A DNA stretch of 64,000 nucleotides from Rodentibacter sp901420285 (lineage in GTDB: Bacteria; Pseudomonadota; Gammaproteobacteria; Enterobacterales; Pasteurellaceae). Position numbers and translations under genes: made by a program. The stretch is from positions 248,001 through 312,000 of the forward strand of contig NZ_CP162010.1 of assembly GCF_041734645.1 (NCBI RefSeq). Reading direction: 5' to 3'. Of the stretch, positions 54,585-63,497 are shown in pieces; within the stretch, counting starts at the first letter, position 1, and the number at the start of each line of letters is the position of its first letter. Below the pieces are notes generated by a model. That model made no database searches. It saw only the letters and a list, made by a program, of their open reading frames with translations, and was not told where the DNA came from.

Positions 54585-54612
54585 ACCGCATCGGGCAAGG
54601 GCTCAATGCGGT
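54585..54612 (-). terminator. Intra-operon hairpin between napA and napG
   Basis: ACCGCATcGgG pairs with the exact uptake-like word CAATGCGGTGCT. One arm is degenerate. On the minus strand it would fold in the mRNA just after napA and could protect the napA 3' end or damp read-through. Confidence 0.5.
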
Positions 54613-54630
54613 GCTATTTTAGTGATACGT

Positions 54631-57114
54631 TTAGGCTGCTTTTTCCACTTTTACCGCACATTTTTTGTAGTCGGTTTCTTTTGAAATCGGGTCAGTCGCA
54701 TCTAACGTTAATTTGTTTGCCAACTGGCCTGCATCAAAGAAAGTGGTAAACACTAAGCCGCGAGGTGGTTTGTTACGTCCGCGTGTATCTAAGTAAGAAA
54801 TTATTTCACCACGACGAGATGAAACCTTAACTTTGTCACCATGACGTAAACCTCGAGCCTCAGCATCCAATGGGTGCATCCAAACAAGATTGTTTGGGAA
54901 GGCACGGTGTAACTCAGGCACACGACGAGTCATCGTACCGGTATGCCAATGTTCTAACACACGACCGGTAGATAGCCATAAGTCGTACTCTTCATCCGGT
55001 GATTCTGCAGGTGGCTCATAAGGCACAGCAAGGATAATCGCTTTTTTATCCGGATAGCCGTAGAACGCCACACCCTCGCCTTCTTTTACATACGGATCAT
55101 AGCCTTCACGGTAACGCCATAAGGTTTCTTTGCCGTCAACTACCGGCCAACGCAAGCCACGTGCTTTGTGATACATATCAAACGGTGCCAAGTCATGACC
55201 ATGACCACGACCGAATGAAGCATATTCTTCAAATAAGCCTTTATGTAAATAGAAGCCGAAGTCGTAGGACTCATCATTTAATTGGCCTTCTGCAAGATCG
55301 CTTAATGGGAATTTATCCACTTGACCATTGCGGTATAACACTTCATATAAGGTTTTACCTTTATATTCCGGATTTTTCTCTAGAATTTCAGCCGGCCACA
55401 TTTCATCGGTGGTGAAATATTTAGAGAATTCTACTAGTTGCCATACGTCAGATTTTGCTTCACCCGGCGCTTTGACTTGTTGGCGCCAGAATTGCGTACG
55501 ACGCTCTGCGTTACCGTAAGCCCCTTCTTTTTCTACCCACATTGCTGTCGGAAGCATTAAGTCGGCAGCTAAGCAAGAAACTGTTGGGTATGGGTCGGAC
55601 ACTACGATAAAGTTGTCCGGATTGCGCCAACCCGGGAAGGTTTCTTCGTTAATATTTGGGCCACCTTGCATGTTATTGGTACACATTTGCCATAACACAC
55701 GCATTTTGCCGTCTTTTAGTGCACGGCTTTGTGCCACTGCATGGAAACCAAGCAAATCAGGAATTAAACCGGCAGGCAGTTTCCAAATTTTTTCCGCAAT
55801 TTCACGGTGTTTTGGATTGGTAACCACTAAGTCTGCCGGTAAACGGTGAATAAAGGTACCGACTTCGCGCGCCGTACCACAAGCAGACGGTTGACCGGTT
55901 AAAGAGAACGGACCGCAACCCGGAATAGAAATTTTACCGGTTAAGAGGTGAATGTTATAGATTAACTGGTTCGCCCACACCCCACGTGTATGTTGGTTAA
56001 AGCCCATGGTCCAGAAAGACACGACTTTACGTTTTGGATCCGCATACAATTTCGCAAGCTCTTCCAATACATCTTTTGGCACGCCGGACATTTCGTGAGC
56101 TTTGTCTAAGGTGTATTCAGAAACTAGGGCTTTTAATTCTTCAAAGTTACTGTCATACATCTTACCGCTGTTTGGATTTTTGGCGGCTTTTTGTAATGGG
56201 TGGTTATCGCGTAAACCATAACCGATATCGGTTTCACCACGTTTGAATTTAGTGTGTTTATTAACGAAATCCCAGTTAATGGCATTGTTTTGAATTAAGT
56301 AATTGATAATGTAGTTTAAAATGACTAAGTCGGTTTGTGGTTTAAAAATTAAACCATAATCAGCTAATTCAAAACTACGATGTTCGAAGGTAGAAAGCAC
56401 CGCAACTTTAACATCCGGATTGGATAAACGACGGTCAGTAATGCGAGACCACAAAATCGGGTGCATTTCCGCCATATTGGAACCCCAAAGCACAAAGGCT
56501 TCTGCTTGTTCAATATCGTTATAGCAACCCATAGGTTCATCCATACCAAAAGTACGCATGAACGCTACGGCAGCAGATGCCATACAGTGACGGGCATTTG
56601 GATCGATGTTATTGGAACGGAAACCGGCTTTCCATAGTTTGGATTTTGCGTAGCCTTCAAAAATGGTAGTTTGACCGGAACTAAACATACCGATGCCATT
56701 AGGGCCAAGTTCCTTAATTGCTGCTTTGAATTTCTCCGCCATGGTTTTAAATGCCATATCCCAACTAATTGGCGTGAAATCACCATTTTTATCGTATTTA
56801 CCGTCTTTCATACGAAGCATTGGCTGTGTTAAACGGTCTTTACCGTACATAATTTTCGGTAAAAAATAGCCTTTAATACAGTTTAACCCACGGTTTACTT
56901 CCGCATCCGGATCGCCTTGCGACGCTACAACACGTCCGTCTTTGGTTCCCACCAGTACGGCGCAACCCGTACCACAGAAACGACAAACAGCTTTATCCCA
57001 CTTAATTTCGGATTCGGCCGCAACCACGTTTTTGACCGGGATGGTTAATCCCGCAGCCGTTGCAGCTGCCATGGCCGCATTGGCTTTCATAAAGTCTCGA
57101 CGACTTAAATTCAT
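54631..57114 (-). CDS. napA: Periplasmic nitrate reductase, catalytic subunit NapA
   Basis: An 827-residue molybdoenzyme that reduces nitrate to nitrite in the periplasm. It has a Tat signal (S-R-R-D-F-M-K), a [4Fe-4S] site (C-R-F-C-G-T-G-C with the fourth Cys in G-L-N-C-I-K-G-Y), and the Mo-bis-MGD ligand Cys in M-G-C-Y-N-D. The start at 57114 follows GGGGGA; five extra upstream codons are open but not conserved. Maturation needs NapD, encoded just upstream. Confidence 0.98.
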   Translation of the reverse strand: MNLSRRDFMKANAAMAAATAAGLTIPVKNVVAAESEIKWDKAVCRFCGTGCAVLVGTKDGRVVASQGDPDAEVNRGLNCIKGYFLPKIMYGKDRLTQPMLRMKDGKYDKNGDFTPISWDMAFKTMAEKFKAAIKELGPNGIGMFSSGQTTIFEGYAKSKLWKAGFRSNNIDPNARHCMASAAVAFMRTFGMDEPMGCYNDIEQAEAFVLWGSNMAEMHPILWSRITDRRLSNPDVKVAVLSTFEHRSFELADYGLIFKPQTDLVILNYIINYLIQNNAINWDFVNKHTKFKRGETDIGYGLRDNHPLQKAAKNPNSGKMYDSNFEELKALVSEYTLDKAHEMSGVPKDVLEELAKLYADPKRKVVSFWTMGFNQHTRGVWANQLIYNIHLLTGKISIPGCGPFSLTGQPSACGTAREVGTFIHRLPADLVVTNPKHREIAEKIWKLPAGLIPDLLGFHAVAQSRALKDGKMRVLWQMCTNNMQGGPNINEETFPGWRNPDNFIVVSDPYPTVSCLAADLMLPTAMWVEKEGAYGNAERRTQFWRQQVKAPGEAKSDVWQLVEFSKYFTTDEMWPAEILEKNPEYKGKTLYEVLYRNGQVDKFPLSDLAEGQLNDESYDFGFYLHKGLFEEYASFGRGHGHDLAPFDMYHKARGLRWPVVDGKETLWRYREGYDPYVKEGEGVAFYGYPDKKAIILAVPYEPPAESPDEEYDLWLSTGRVLEHWHTGTMTRRVPELHRAFPNNLVWMHPLDAEARGLRHGDKVKVSSRRGEIISYLDTRGRNKPPRGLVFTTFFDAGQLANKLTLDATDPISKETDYKKCAVKVEKAA

Positions 57115-57149
57115 AGCGTTTTCCCCCACTATTTTTGTTTAATTAAAAA

Positions 57150-57434
57150 TTATTTTGAATGCTCGTCTTGCTGATGATAAACCAGTAAGACAGTAATCAC
57201 TCCGTCAATGTCTTTTATCGCTTCCATATTGTCTAATAAAATATGCTCATCATGAGATTGCATTACTACTACTAATTTTCCTTGAACATCATCTTCGGTA
57301 GGAATTTCAGTATGTGGAATCGACAAAAGGGTGGCTTTAATTGAAGCCATTTTCTGTGGATTGGCTTGAATATATAAGCCGACTACATGCCAATCTTCAG
57401 CGTCATTCATCGTTAAAATTTTAGCATTATTCAT
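57150..57434 (-). CDS. napD: Chaperone NapD
   Basis: A 94-residue cytoplasmic chaperone that binds the NapA twin-arginine signal and delays export until the cofactors are inserted. It has the NapD pattern W-H-V-V-G-L-Y-I-Q-A near residue 15 and G-K-L-V-V-V-M-Q in the middle. Its start overlaps the napF stop by 8 bases. Confidence 0.93.
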   Translation of the reverse strand: MNNAKILTMNDAEDWHVVGLYIQANPQKMASIKATLLSIPHTEIPTEDDVQGKLVVVMQSHDEHILLDNMEAIKDIDGVITVLLVYHQQDEHSK

Positions 57435-57966
57435 GGTTATCGTTAACTATTCCTCTTCTAATACTAATTGCTTTGGTTGGACAACTCGCTACGCAAGCAC
57501 CGCATCCATTACAGCTTTCCAAGGCTACACTTGGTTTTGCCACGCCACCTAATTGTAAACGAAAACGAATGGCGTTTTGGGGACAACTATCTTGGCAGGA
57601 ACGACATTCAATGCGGTGCTCAGTAAGACATCCGGTTGAAATGCTGATCTTGTATGACCAAGGCGTTTCCTCTTTAGGACGAAAAATCGGCTGTTCACAG
57701 ATATCGACACATTTTCCACAAAAAGTGCATTCGCCGTGTTCGAAACTCAATTCCGGAAAATCGCCATCACCTTTAACCAAAATGTGCGTCTCACAAACAT
57801 TGAGGCACTCTCCGCAACGCGTACATTGAGCAATAAATTCCTCATCAGTCACTGACCAAGGCGGACGAATCGGGGCAAAATCTTCGGTTTGCTCGCTTTT
57901 TGACTGTAACGATGTTAAAAGTTTTCCACGTAACAGTTGTCGGCGTGATAAGTTTTCAACGGTCAT
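57427..57966 (-). CDS. napF: Ferredoxin-type protein NapF
   Basis: A 179-residue cytoplasmic iron-sulfur protein with a short N-terminal S-R-R-Q-L-L-R segment and three [4Fe-4S] clusters (C-T-R-C-G-E-C, C-T-F-C-G-K-C, C-N-G-C-G-A-C-V-A-S-C), plus C-R-S-C-Q-D-S-C. It interacts with NapA during maturation. It is the first gene of the nap operon. The ATG at 57966 is preceded by AAAAGG. Confidence 0.94.
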   Translation of the reverse strand: MTVENLSRRQLLRGKLLTSLQSKSEQTEDFAPIRPPWSVTDEEFIAQCTRCGECLNVCETHILVKGDGDFPELSFEHGECTFCGKCVDICEQPIFRPKEETPWSYKISISTGCLTEHRIECRSCQDSCPQNAIRFRLQLGGVAKPSVALESCNGCGACVASCPTKAISIRRGIVNDNHE

Positions 57967-58014
57967 CAAACAGCCTTTTATGTATGGTTTTTCAATACAA
58001 TTTTTAAGCGCTGA

Positions 58015-58096
58015 ATTATGCTTTTGAGCAGAGATAATAAAAACTACCTAAAAGGGGTAATTTGGTAAAAAGTGAACTTTTGTTGTGGTAGATCAA
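58015..58096 (-). promoter_or_regulatory. Candidate nap promoter with NarP-like and FNR-like sites
   Basis: Reading on the minus strand: an FNR-like TTGTGGTAGATCAA (58083-58096; one half-site exact), a palindromic TACCTAAAAGGGGTA (58045-58059) resembling NarL/NarP heptamers in a 7-1-7 layout, and a CATAAT -10 box (58015-58020). With a start near 58008 the NarP-like site would centre near -44, as in E. coli napF. The match is inferred by eye. Confidence 0.45.
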
Positions 58097-58140
58097 AGAT
58101 TGAACAAATTAAACATAAATTCCTTTTGATACTGAAATGA

Positions 58141-58176
58141 AAACAGCGTGAAAAACCACCTTTCCACGCTGTTTTT
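58141..58176 (-). terminator. Terminator of yggL
   Basis: AACAGCGTG / CACGCTGTT stem with short T-runs on both sides, 12 bases after the yggL stop. Confidence 0.65.
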
Positions 58177-58187
58177 TATGGATTAAA

Positions 58188-58532
58188 TTAGACTTCCTTT
58201 GTCGGATATTCCCACCAAATATCGAACAATTCGCTGATTTCGATTTGTTGTAAACCGTTCGCTTTAAGCCATGTTCTCACCGCTTCACGCTGGCTTTCGT
58301 CACATTTACCGATTTTTTCCAAACACACCAAACCTTCCCAGTGCAAGTAACCGCTGCCTTCATAAGCTAACCCGTTCGGTTGAATCACTTCGGCGATAAA
58401 ACGATCGATGATTTCATCCACTGTTTCGATAGTGGTGCCCTCGGCGAATTGAAAGTTCACCAAAAAACCTAATTCTTGGAACTCGGCAAGATGAAGTTTT
58501 TTGCGTTGACGTTGATTACGGGATTTAGCCAT
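58188..58532 (-). CDS. yggL: YggL family 50S ribosome-binding protein
   Basis: A 114-residue protein of the YggL/DUF469 family: a basic N-terminus R-N-Q-R-Q-R-K-K-L-H, then E-F-Q-E-L-G-F and G-S-G-Y-L-H-W-E-G near residue 60, and a C-terminal W-W. E. coli YggL associates with the large ribosomal subunit. Family members are commonly encoded beside trmB, as here. Confidence 0.9.
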   Translation of the reverse strand: MAKSRNQRQRKKLHLAEFQELGFLVNFQFAEGTTIETVDEIIDRFIAEVIQPNGLAYEGSGYLHWEGLVCLEKIGKCDESQREAVRTWLKANGLQQIEISELFDIWWEYPTKEV

Positions 58533-58664
58533 GGGTTTCTCCTAATGGTTGAGGTTAAATCGGGCGGGTATTCTATATTAAATTGGGAATTTTGGCATTG
58601 GGTTTTGTGGACAGGAATGGGAAATTATGTAGCAGTTGCACAACGCTGGAATTACCTTTGCAAA

Positions 58665-58702
58665 ATAGCACCGCATTGGAGCTGCTTTCAATGCGGTGCT
58701 AT
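58665..58702. terminator. Hairpin from an inverted pair of the uptake-like word
   Basis: ATAGCACCGCATTGgAGC pairs with the complement ending TTTCAATGCGGTGCTAT. It lies in the 307-base gap between trmB and yggL, which shows nothing else clear. Confidence 0.7.
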
Positions 58703-58839
58703 GTTTGATGCTAACTCTTGATTCAACGGTTTGGTGCATTTGCTACATGATTTCGCAGGAATGTATTTGTTTTTTATATCGAGTTTCGCCGATGATACTT
58801 AAACAAAAAGGAAGCAAATAAATTTTTCAGAGAAATAAA

Positions 58840-59580
58840 TTATTTCTTCACAAAATACAAATCCCACACTCCATGCCCGAGTCGATGCCCGCGCGCCTCA
58901 AATTTTGTCAAAGGTCTAAAATCCGGACGCGGAATATAATCTCCGCTCTTTGCCGTATTTACTAATTCCCTGTTGGCGCTTAGCACTTCTAACATCTGTT
59001 CCGCATAGTTTTCCCAATCGGTGGCCATATGAATGAAGCCGTGGCGACGAAGTTTTTGTACAACTTGTGCAACAAAATGCGGCTGTACAATGCGACGTTT
59101 ATGATGTTTGGCTTTCTGCCAAGGATCAGGGAAGAACAGTTGCAGGCCGCCGAGTGCACCATCGGCGATACTGTCGCGCAGGATTTCGGTGGCATCGTGG
59201 CAGATCACACGTAAATTTTTCACACCTTTTTCCACTGCGTAAGCGATGCAGGCACCCACGCCCGGCGTGTGTATTTCGATACCGAGGTAGTTTTTATCGG
59301 GATTGGCGGCGGCCATCTCCACTAGGGATTTTCCCATACCAAAACCGATTTCCAGCACAACAGGTTTGTCGTCGCCGTAAATTTTCGCAAAATCAAAAGG
59401 TTCTTTCTGATAATCCAAGCCTAGCGTCGGCCAGTTGTCGTTCATCATGTTTTTTTGAAATTCGCTTAAACGTCCGGTACGTAGCACGAAACTGCGCACT
59501 TTGCGTTTGTAGCGGCCGTCTTCAGTGAATTCGGCGGTTTCTACGGTTTTACGTTTTTGATCGGCAAAAGTTTGTGTCAT
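58840..59580 (-). CDS. trmB: tRNA (guanine-N7-)-methyltransferase
   Basis: A 246-residue enzyme that methylates G46 in the variable loop of tRNAs. The SAM site reads V-L-E-I-G-F-G-M-G-K-S-L, followed by F-F-P-D-P-W-Q-K-A-K-H-H-K-R-R. It is divergent from priA and upstream of yggL on the same strand. Confidence 0.95.
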   Translation of the reverse strand: MTQTFADQKRKTVETAEFTEDGRYKRKVRSFVLRTGRLSEFQKNMMNDNWPTLGLDYQKEPFDFAKIYGDDKPVVLEIGFGMGKSLVEMAAANPDKNYLGIEIHTPGVGACIAYAVEKGVKNLRVICHDATEILRDSIADGALGGLQLFFPDPWQKAKHHKRRIVQPHFVAQVVQKLRRHGFIHMATDWENYAEQMLEVLSANRELVNTAKSGDYIPRPDFRPLTKFEARGHRLGHGVWDLYFVKK

Positions 59581-59707
59581 AACGGATATTTTTGCGTGAA
59601 AAAAATTGGCGGCGATTATACACGAAATCGCGATCTTTTCGATCTTTATCGGGCTTTTTACGTATAATAAGCCGGATTTTCCCCTCGAATTTTTCCTAAG
59701 GCTTGCT

Positions 59708-61900
59708 ATGAAAATTGTCCGCGTGGCGCTTGCTGTGCCGCTTCCCCATTTGTTTGATTATCTCGCACCCGACGATATGCCGTTACCGCCGGGCGGGCGC
59801 GTTTGGGTGCCTTTCGGTTCGCAAAAGCGGCTGGCGATCGTGGTGGAGTTGGCGGCGCAATCGGCGATGTCGGCGGAGAAATTAAAAACCGTACTTGAAC
59901 CTTTGGATGAGCAATCGTTATTTGCACCGATTTATTGGGATTGGCTGCATTGGGCGGCGAATTATTATCAGGCGGCGATTGGCGAAGTGTTGTTTCAGGC
60001 GTTGCCGGTGAAATTGCGTAACGGTGAAAAATCGGCGCAAGAAGAACGCGCATTTTGGCGCATTAATGCGGCGGGCGAAAAAGCGCTTGCGCAAGGCGAA
60101 CTGAAACGTTCTAAAAAACAGGCGGAAGCCTTGCAATGTTTGCTCGAGCAAGATTTGGAAAAGGGCAATAATGGGTTTTCGACAACAATTTGGTCGGCCT
60201 TGAAAGGTAAACATTTGGTGGACGAAATACGCCTTCATATCGAACCTAAAAGTTGGCGGGAAGCCTTGGGCAACAAGCCTTTGGTGAATTCAGAAAATCG
60301 CTTAACGTTGAACAAACAACAAGCGTTGGCGTTTAGTCAACTGATGTTTCAACGCGATTTTAACGTATGGCTGTTGGACGGCGTGACGGGCTCGGGCAAA
60401 ACCGAAATTTATCTGCAATATATCGAAGAAATGTTGAAAACCGGTAAACAGGTGTTGGTGCTGGTGCCGGAAATCGGACTGACGCCGCAAACGGTGCAAC
60501 GTTTCAAAGCGCGTTTTAACGTAGAAATCGACGTGTTGCATTCGAATTTAAACGACACCCAACGGTTGCATGTGTGGGAGCGCGCCAGAAGCGGGCTCAA
60601 TGCGGTGCTGATCGGCACCCGCTCAGCGCTATTTACGCAATTTGCCGATTTGGGTTGCATTATTTTAGATGAAGAACACGACGCGTCATTCAAACAGCAT
60701 GACGGCTGGCGCTATCACGCACGCGATTTGGCTATCGTGCTGGCTCAAAAGCTCAATATTCCGGTTCTGATGGGCTCGGCAACGCCAAGTTTGGAAAGTA
60801 TTAATAACGTACAAAACGGTAAATTTAAGCACTTGGTGCTATCAAAAAGAGCGGGAAATGCGGGAACTCTTCGTCAATTTGTCATTGATTTAAAGAATCA
60901 GCGCGTACAAAACGGCTTGTCGCAACCTTTGTTGGAACATATGCAAAGCCATTTGGAAAAAGGCAATCAAGTGTTGTTATTTTTGAATCGACGCGGCTTC
61001 GCGCCGGTGTTGCTGTGCCACGAATGCGGTTGGATGGCGCAATGTCCCCATTGTGAAAAACCTTATACTTATCACCAACATCAACGCGCATTGCGCTGTC
61101 ATCATTGCGGCTCGCAGAAAACGGTGCCGCGTCAATGCGGTGCTTGTGGGAGCACACACTTGGTAACCACCGGATTGGGCACCGAACAATTGGAAGAAAC
61201 GTTAAAAGCCCGATTCCCGAACTATTCCGTGGCGCGTATTGATCGCGACAGCACGGCGCGCAAAGGGAAGTTGGAAGGTTATTTGGCAGATATTCAGCAG
61301 GGCAAAAGTCAAATTCTTATCGGCACACAAATGTTGGCAAAAGGGCATCATTTTCCGAATGTTACTTTGGCGGCTTTGGTAAACGTGGACGGCGCTTTAT
61401 TTTCCTTGGATTTCCGTGCGGAAGAACGCTTGGCACAGCTTTATGTGCAAGTGGCGGGGCGTTCCGGACGGGCAGAAAAACAAGGGGAAGTGGTGCTACA
61501 AACTCATTACCCCGATCATCCTTTATTAACCGCGTTGCTGGCGCATGGTTATCAAGCGTTTGCGCAAGAAACCTTGCGTTTACGCCGTGCCATGGGCTTG
61601 CCACCTTTTAGTTTCCAAGCATTGTTCAAAGCGCAGGCGCGCGATTCGGAGGCGGCGGAAAACCAATTGGCACGAATTGCGGATTTTTTCCGCGAGAAGA
61701 ATATTGCAGGATTACAGATTCTTGGCCCGTTGCCGGCGCCTTTTAGCAAAAAGGCGGGACGATTTCGTTGGCAGTTGTTGTTGCAACATACTTCGCGAAC
61801 GGCCTTACAAAAGGCGTTACGGGAATACCGTTTTTCGCATGTGGAAAAAAACACTCAAGTGCGTTTGATATTAGATGTAGATCCGCAGGATCTGGCTTGA
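59708..61900 (+). CDS. priA: Primosomal protein N' (replication restart helicase PriA)
   Basis: A 730-residue superfamily 2 helicase that reloads the replisome at stalled forks. It has the N-terminal 3'-OH-binding domain, Walker A G-V-T-G-S-G-K-T-E near residue 225, the D-E-E-H box, an eight-cysteine zinc region (C-H-E-C-G, C-P-H-C, C-H-H-C-G, C-G-A-C-G; about residues 436-480), and helicase motif V-A-G-R-S-G-R-A-E. The ATG at 59708, after TAAGG, gives the conserved start; 34 upstream codons are open but not conserved. Confidence 0.97.
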   Translation: MKIVRVALAVPLPHLFDYLAPDDMPLPPGGRVWVPFGSQKRLAIVVELAAQSAMSAEKLKTVLEPLDEQSLFAPIYWDWLHWAANYYQAAIGEVLFQALPVKLRNGEKSAQEERAFWRINAAGEKALAQGELKRSKKQAEALQCLLEQDLEKGNNGFSTTIWSALKGKHLVDEIRLHIEPKSWREALGNKPLVNSENRLTLNKQQALAFSQLMFQRDFNVWLLDGVTGSGKTEIYLQYIEEMLKTGKQVLVLVPEIGLTPQTVQRFKARFNVEIDVLHSNLNDTQRLHVWERARSGLNAVLIGTRSALFTQFADLGCIILDEEHDASFKQHDGWRYHARDLAIVLAQKLNIPVLMGSATPSLESINNVQNGKFKHLVLSKRAGNAGTLRQFVIDLKNQRVQNGLSQPLLEHMQSHLEKGNQVLLFLNRRGFAPVLLCHECGWMAQCPHCEKPYTYHQHQRALRCHHCGSQKTVPRQCGACGSTHLVTTGLGTEQLEETLKARFPNYSVARIDRDSTARKGKLEGYLADIQQGKSQILIGTQMLAKGHHFPNVTLAALVNVDGALFSLDFRAEERLAQLYVQVAGRSGRAEKQGEVVLQTHYPDHPLLTALLAHGYQAFAQETLRLRRAMGLPPFSFQALFKAQARDSEAAENQLARIADFFREKNIAGLQILGPLPAPFSKKAGRFRWQLLLQHTSRTALQKALREYRFSHVEKNTQVRLILDVDPQDLA

Positions 61901-61928
61901 TTGCCGGATATTTACACTAGCCAATAAT

Positions 61929-61959
61929 CGCCTTTTTCAGTAGAATTAGGCGCTTTTTT
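61929..61959 (+). terminator. Weak terminator after priA
   Basis: CGCCT / AGGCG stem with a 14-base loop and a TTTTTT tail, 28 bases after the stop. Confidence 0.5.
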
Positions 61960-62000
61960 ATTTCCCGTTTGGGGTTAAACGGATATGTTAGGATTTTATT

Positions 62001-62765
62001 GTGGCTCATCGAGATTTTGCCGCGCGTCGCGGTTCAAATAAGAAAAAAAAGAAAGACAGCAATAATAAAAATATGCTGATTGGCATCGCTTTCGCGGTGT
62101 TATTTGCTTTTGGCGCGGGACTTTATTTTTTGAAAAGTAAGGCTCCGGAGGGGACGGCTTCCGTAGCGCCGGCGCCGGAAAAAACGCAGCCGAAAAGTGT
62201 CTTACCGAATCGCCCGGAAGAAGTGTGGAGTTATATTAAAGCTTTGGAAACTCGTACCGTGCCGGTGGATGATAAACCGTCCAGCGTGGAAAAAAATATG
62301 CGTTTAACGGAAGAACAGCGCCAAGTGCTGATTCAAATGGAAAAAGAGCAAAAGGCGGCGGAAGATATGCGCAAAGCGGCGGAGCAAAAAGCACAAGCTC
62401 AGGAAACGGCGCAAACCGATGAGGCTAAAGCAGAAGCGAAAAAGTCGGCAGAAACGGTGAAAAAAGCCGAAGCTGTCAAAGTTGAAACGGCGAAGAAAGT
62501 GGAGACTAAAGCGGCAGAAAGTAAACCGGTGGAAACGGTAGCCGCCGGTAGTAAGCGCTTTGGCCTTCAATGCGGTGCTTTTAAGAACCGTGCCCAAGCG
62601 GAGAGTTTACAAGGTCGTTTGGCGATGGCCGGCGTAAATGCGCAGGTGCTGGAAGCGGGAGAATGGAATCGCGTGCGCGTGGGGCCGTTTCCAAATCGAG
62701 AGGGCGCGGTACAAGCGCAAGATAAGGCCAAAGAGGTGATCAGTTGCGTAATTATCGGGATGTAA
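62001..62765 (+). CDS. ftsN: Cell division protein FtsN (SPOR domain)
   Basis: A 254-residue bitopic protein that triggers septal peptidoglycan synthesis. It has a basic cytoplasmic N-terminus (H-R-D-F-A-A-R-R-G), one transmembrane helix near residues 25-44, a long Lys/Ala/Glu-rich periplasmic coil, and a C-terminal SPOR domain (from about 183; F-G-L-Q-C-G-A-F to the end) that binds denuded glycan strands. The start is GTG at 62001. The SPOR domain contains an uptake-like word read L-Q-C-G-A. Confidence 0.9.
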   Translation: MAHRDFAARRGSNKKKKKDSNNKNMLIGIAFAVLFAFGAGLYFLKSKAPEGTASVAPAPEKTQPKSVLPNRPEEVWSYIKALETRTVPVDDKPSSVEKNMRLTEEQRQVLIQMEKEQKAAEDMRKAAEQKAQAQETAQTDEAKAEAKKSAETVKKAEAVKVETAKKVETKAAESKPVETVAAGSKRFGLQCGAFKNRAQAESLQGRLAMAGVNAQVLEAGEWNRVRVGPFPNREGAVQAQDKAKEVISCVIIGM

Positions 62766-62774
62766 TCTGAAATC

Positions 62775-62806
62775 AAGCACGGTGAAAATAGCCGTGCTTT
62801 TTTATT
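62775..62806 (+). terminator. Terminator of ftsN
   Basis: AAGCACGG / CCGTGCTT stem followed by TTTTTTATTTTT. Confidence 0.85.
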
Positions 62807-62835
62807 TTTAGCTTGCTAAAAACGAAAAAAAACAT

Positions 62836-62857
62836 AAAATGAACGCTTATTCATTTT
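62836..62857. promoter_or_regulatory. Palindromic operator upstream of the TetR-family gene
   Basis: Perfect inverted repeat AAAATGAA-6-TTCATTTT, 46 bases before the regulator ATG. It is the likely binding site of the encoded repressor. Confidence 0.6.
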
Positions 62858-62903
62858 ACTGGCCCAAATGTCCTTTCTTTCAATTTTTAACCTAAATTCT
62901 ATT

Positions 62904-63467
62904 ATGCAACATACTAAAACAGATTTAGCCGAGCAAATTTTTATGGCAACCGATCGTTTAATGGCAAAAGAAGGTTTAACTCAGCTTTCGATGCATAAGT
63001 TGGCAAAAGAAGCCAACGTGGCGGCCGGCACGATTTATCTTTATTTTAAAAATAAGGATGAATTACTGGAACAATTTGCTCGACGCGTGTTTGCCATATT
63101 TATGGCGACTCTGGAGAAAGATTTCGACGAATCGAAATCTTTTTTTGAACAATATCGACAAACGTGGTGGAACATTTGGCAATTTTTGCAAGAGAATCCC
63201 ACGATTTTGTCCAATTTGAATCAATATCAATCACTACCGAATTTCTTTGAAATTTGCCGGGGAGTGAAAAACGGTCGTTGGGAATTCTTTTGCCGGCAGG
63301 CTCGCAAGGCTGATATTTTGGCGGACTTACCTGACGACATTCTTTTTTTATTAAGTTTAAAAACTTCTATTGTGATTGCGACGGACATGAAATTTATCGA
63401 TGTGTCGCTCAACAATGAAATTTTAGAATCTGTGATTGAACGCTCTTGGCGGGCAATTCAGAAGTAA
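62904..63467 (+). CDS. TetR-family repressor of the efflux operon (AcrR-like)
   Basis: A 187-residue TetR-family regulator. The N-terminal helix-turn-helix reads L-S-M-H-K-L-A-K-E-A-N-V-A-A-G-T-I-Y and ends L-Y-F-K-N-K-D-E-L; the C-terminal ligand domain is rich in Phe and Trp. It lies 30 bases before an RND efflux adaptor gene, the same order I recall for the acrR-acrAB genes of H. influenzae, so it should repress that pump. The ATG at 62904 is preferred to one 12 codons earlier because TetR proteins start close to the first helix. Confidence 0.88.
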   Translation: MQHTKTDLAEQIFMATDRLMAKEGLTQLSMHKLAKEANVAAGTIYLYFKNKDELLEQFARRVFAIFMATLEKDFDESKSFFEQYRQTWWNIWQFLQENPTILSNLNQYQSLPNFFEICRGVKNGRWEFFCRQARKADILADLPDDILFLLSLKTSIVIATDMKFIDVSLNNEILESVIERSWRAIQK

Positions 63468-63497
63468 TCCTCTTAAATATTAACGGAGTTTTTTTAA

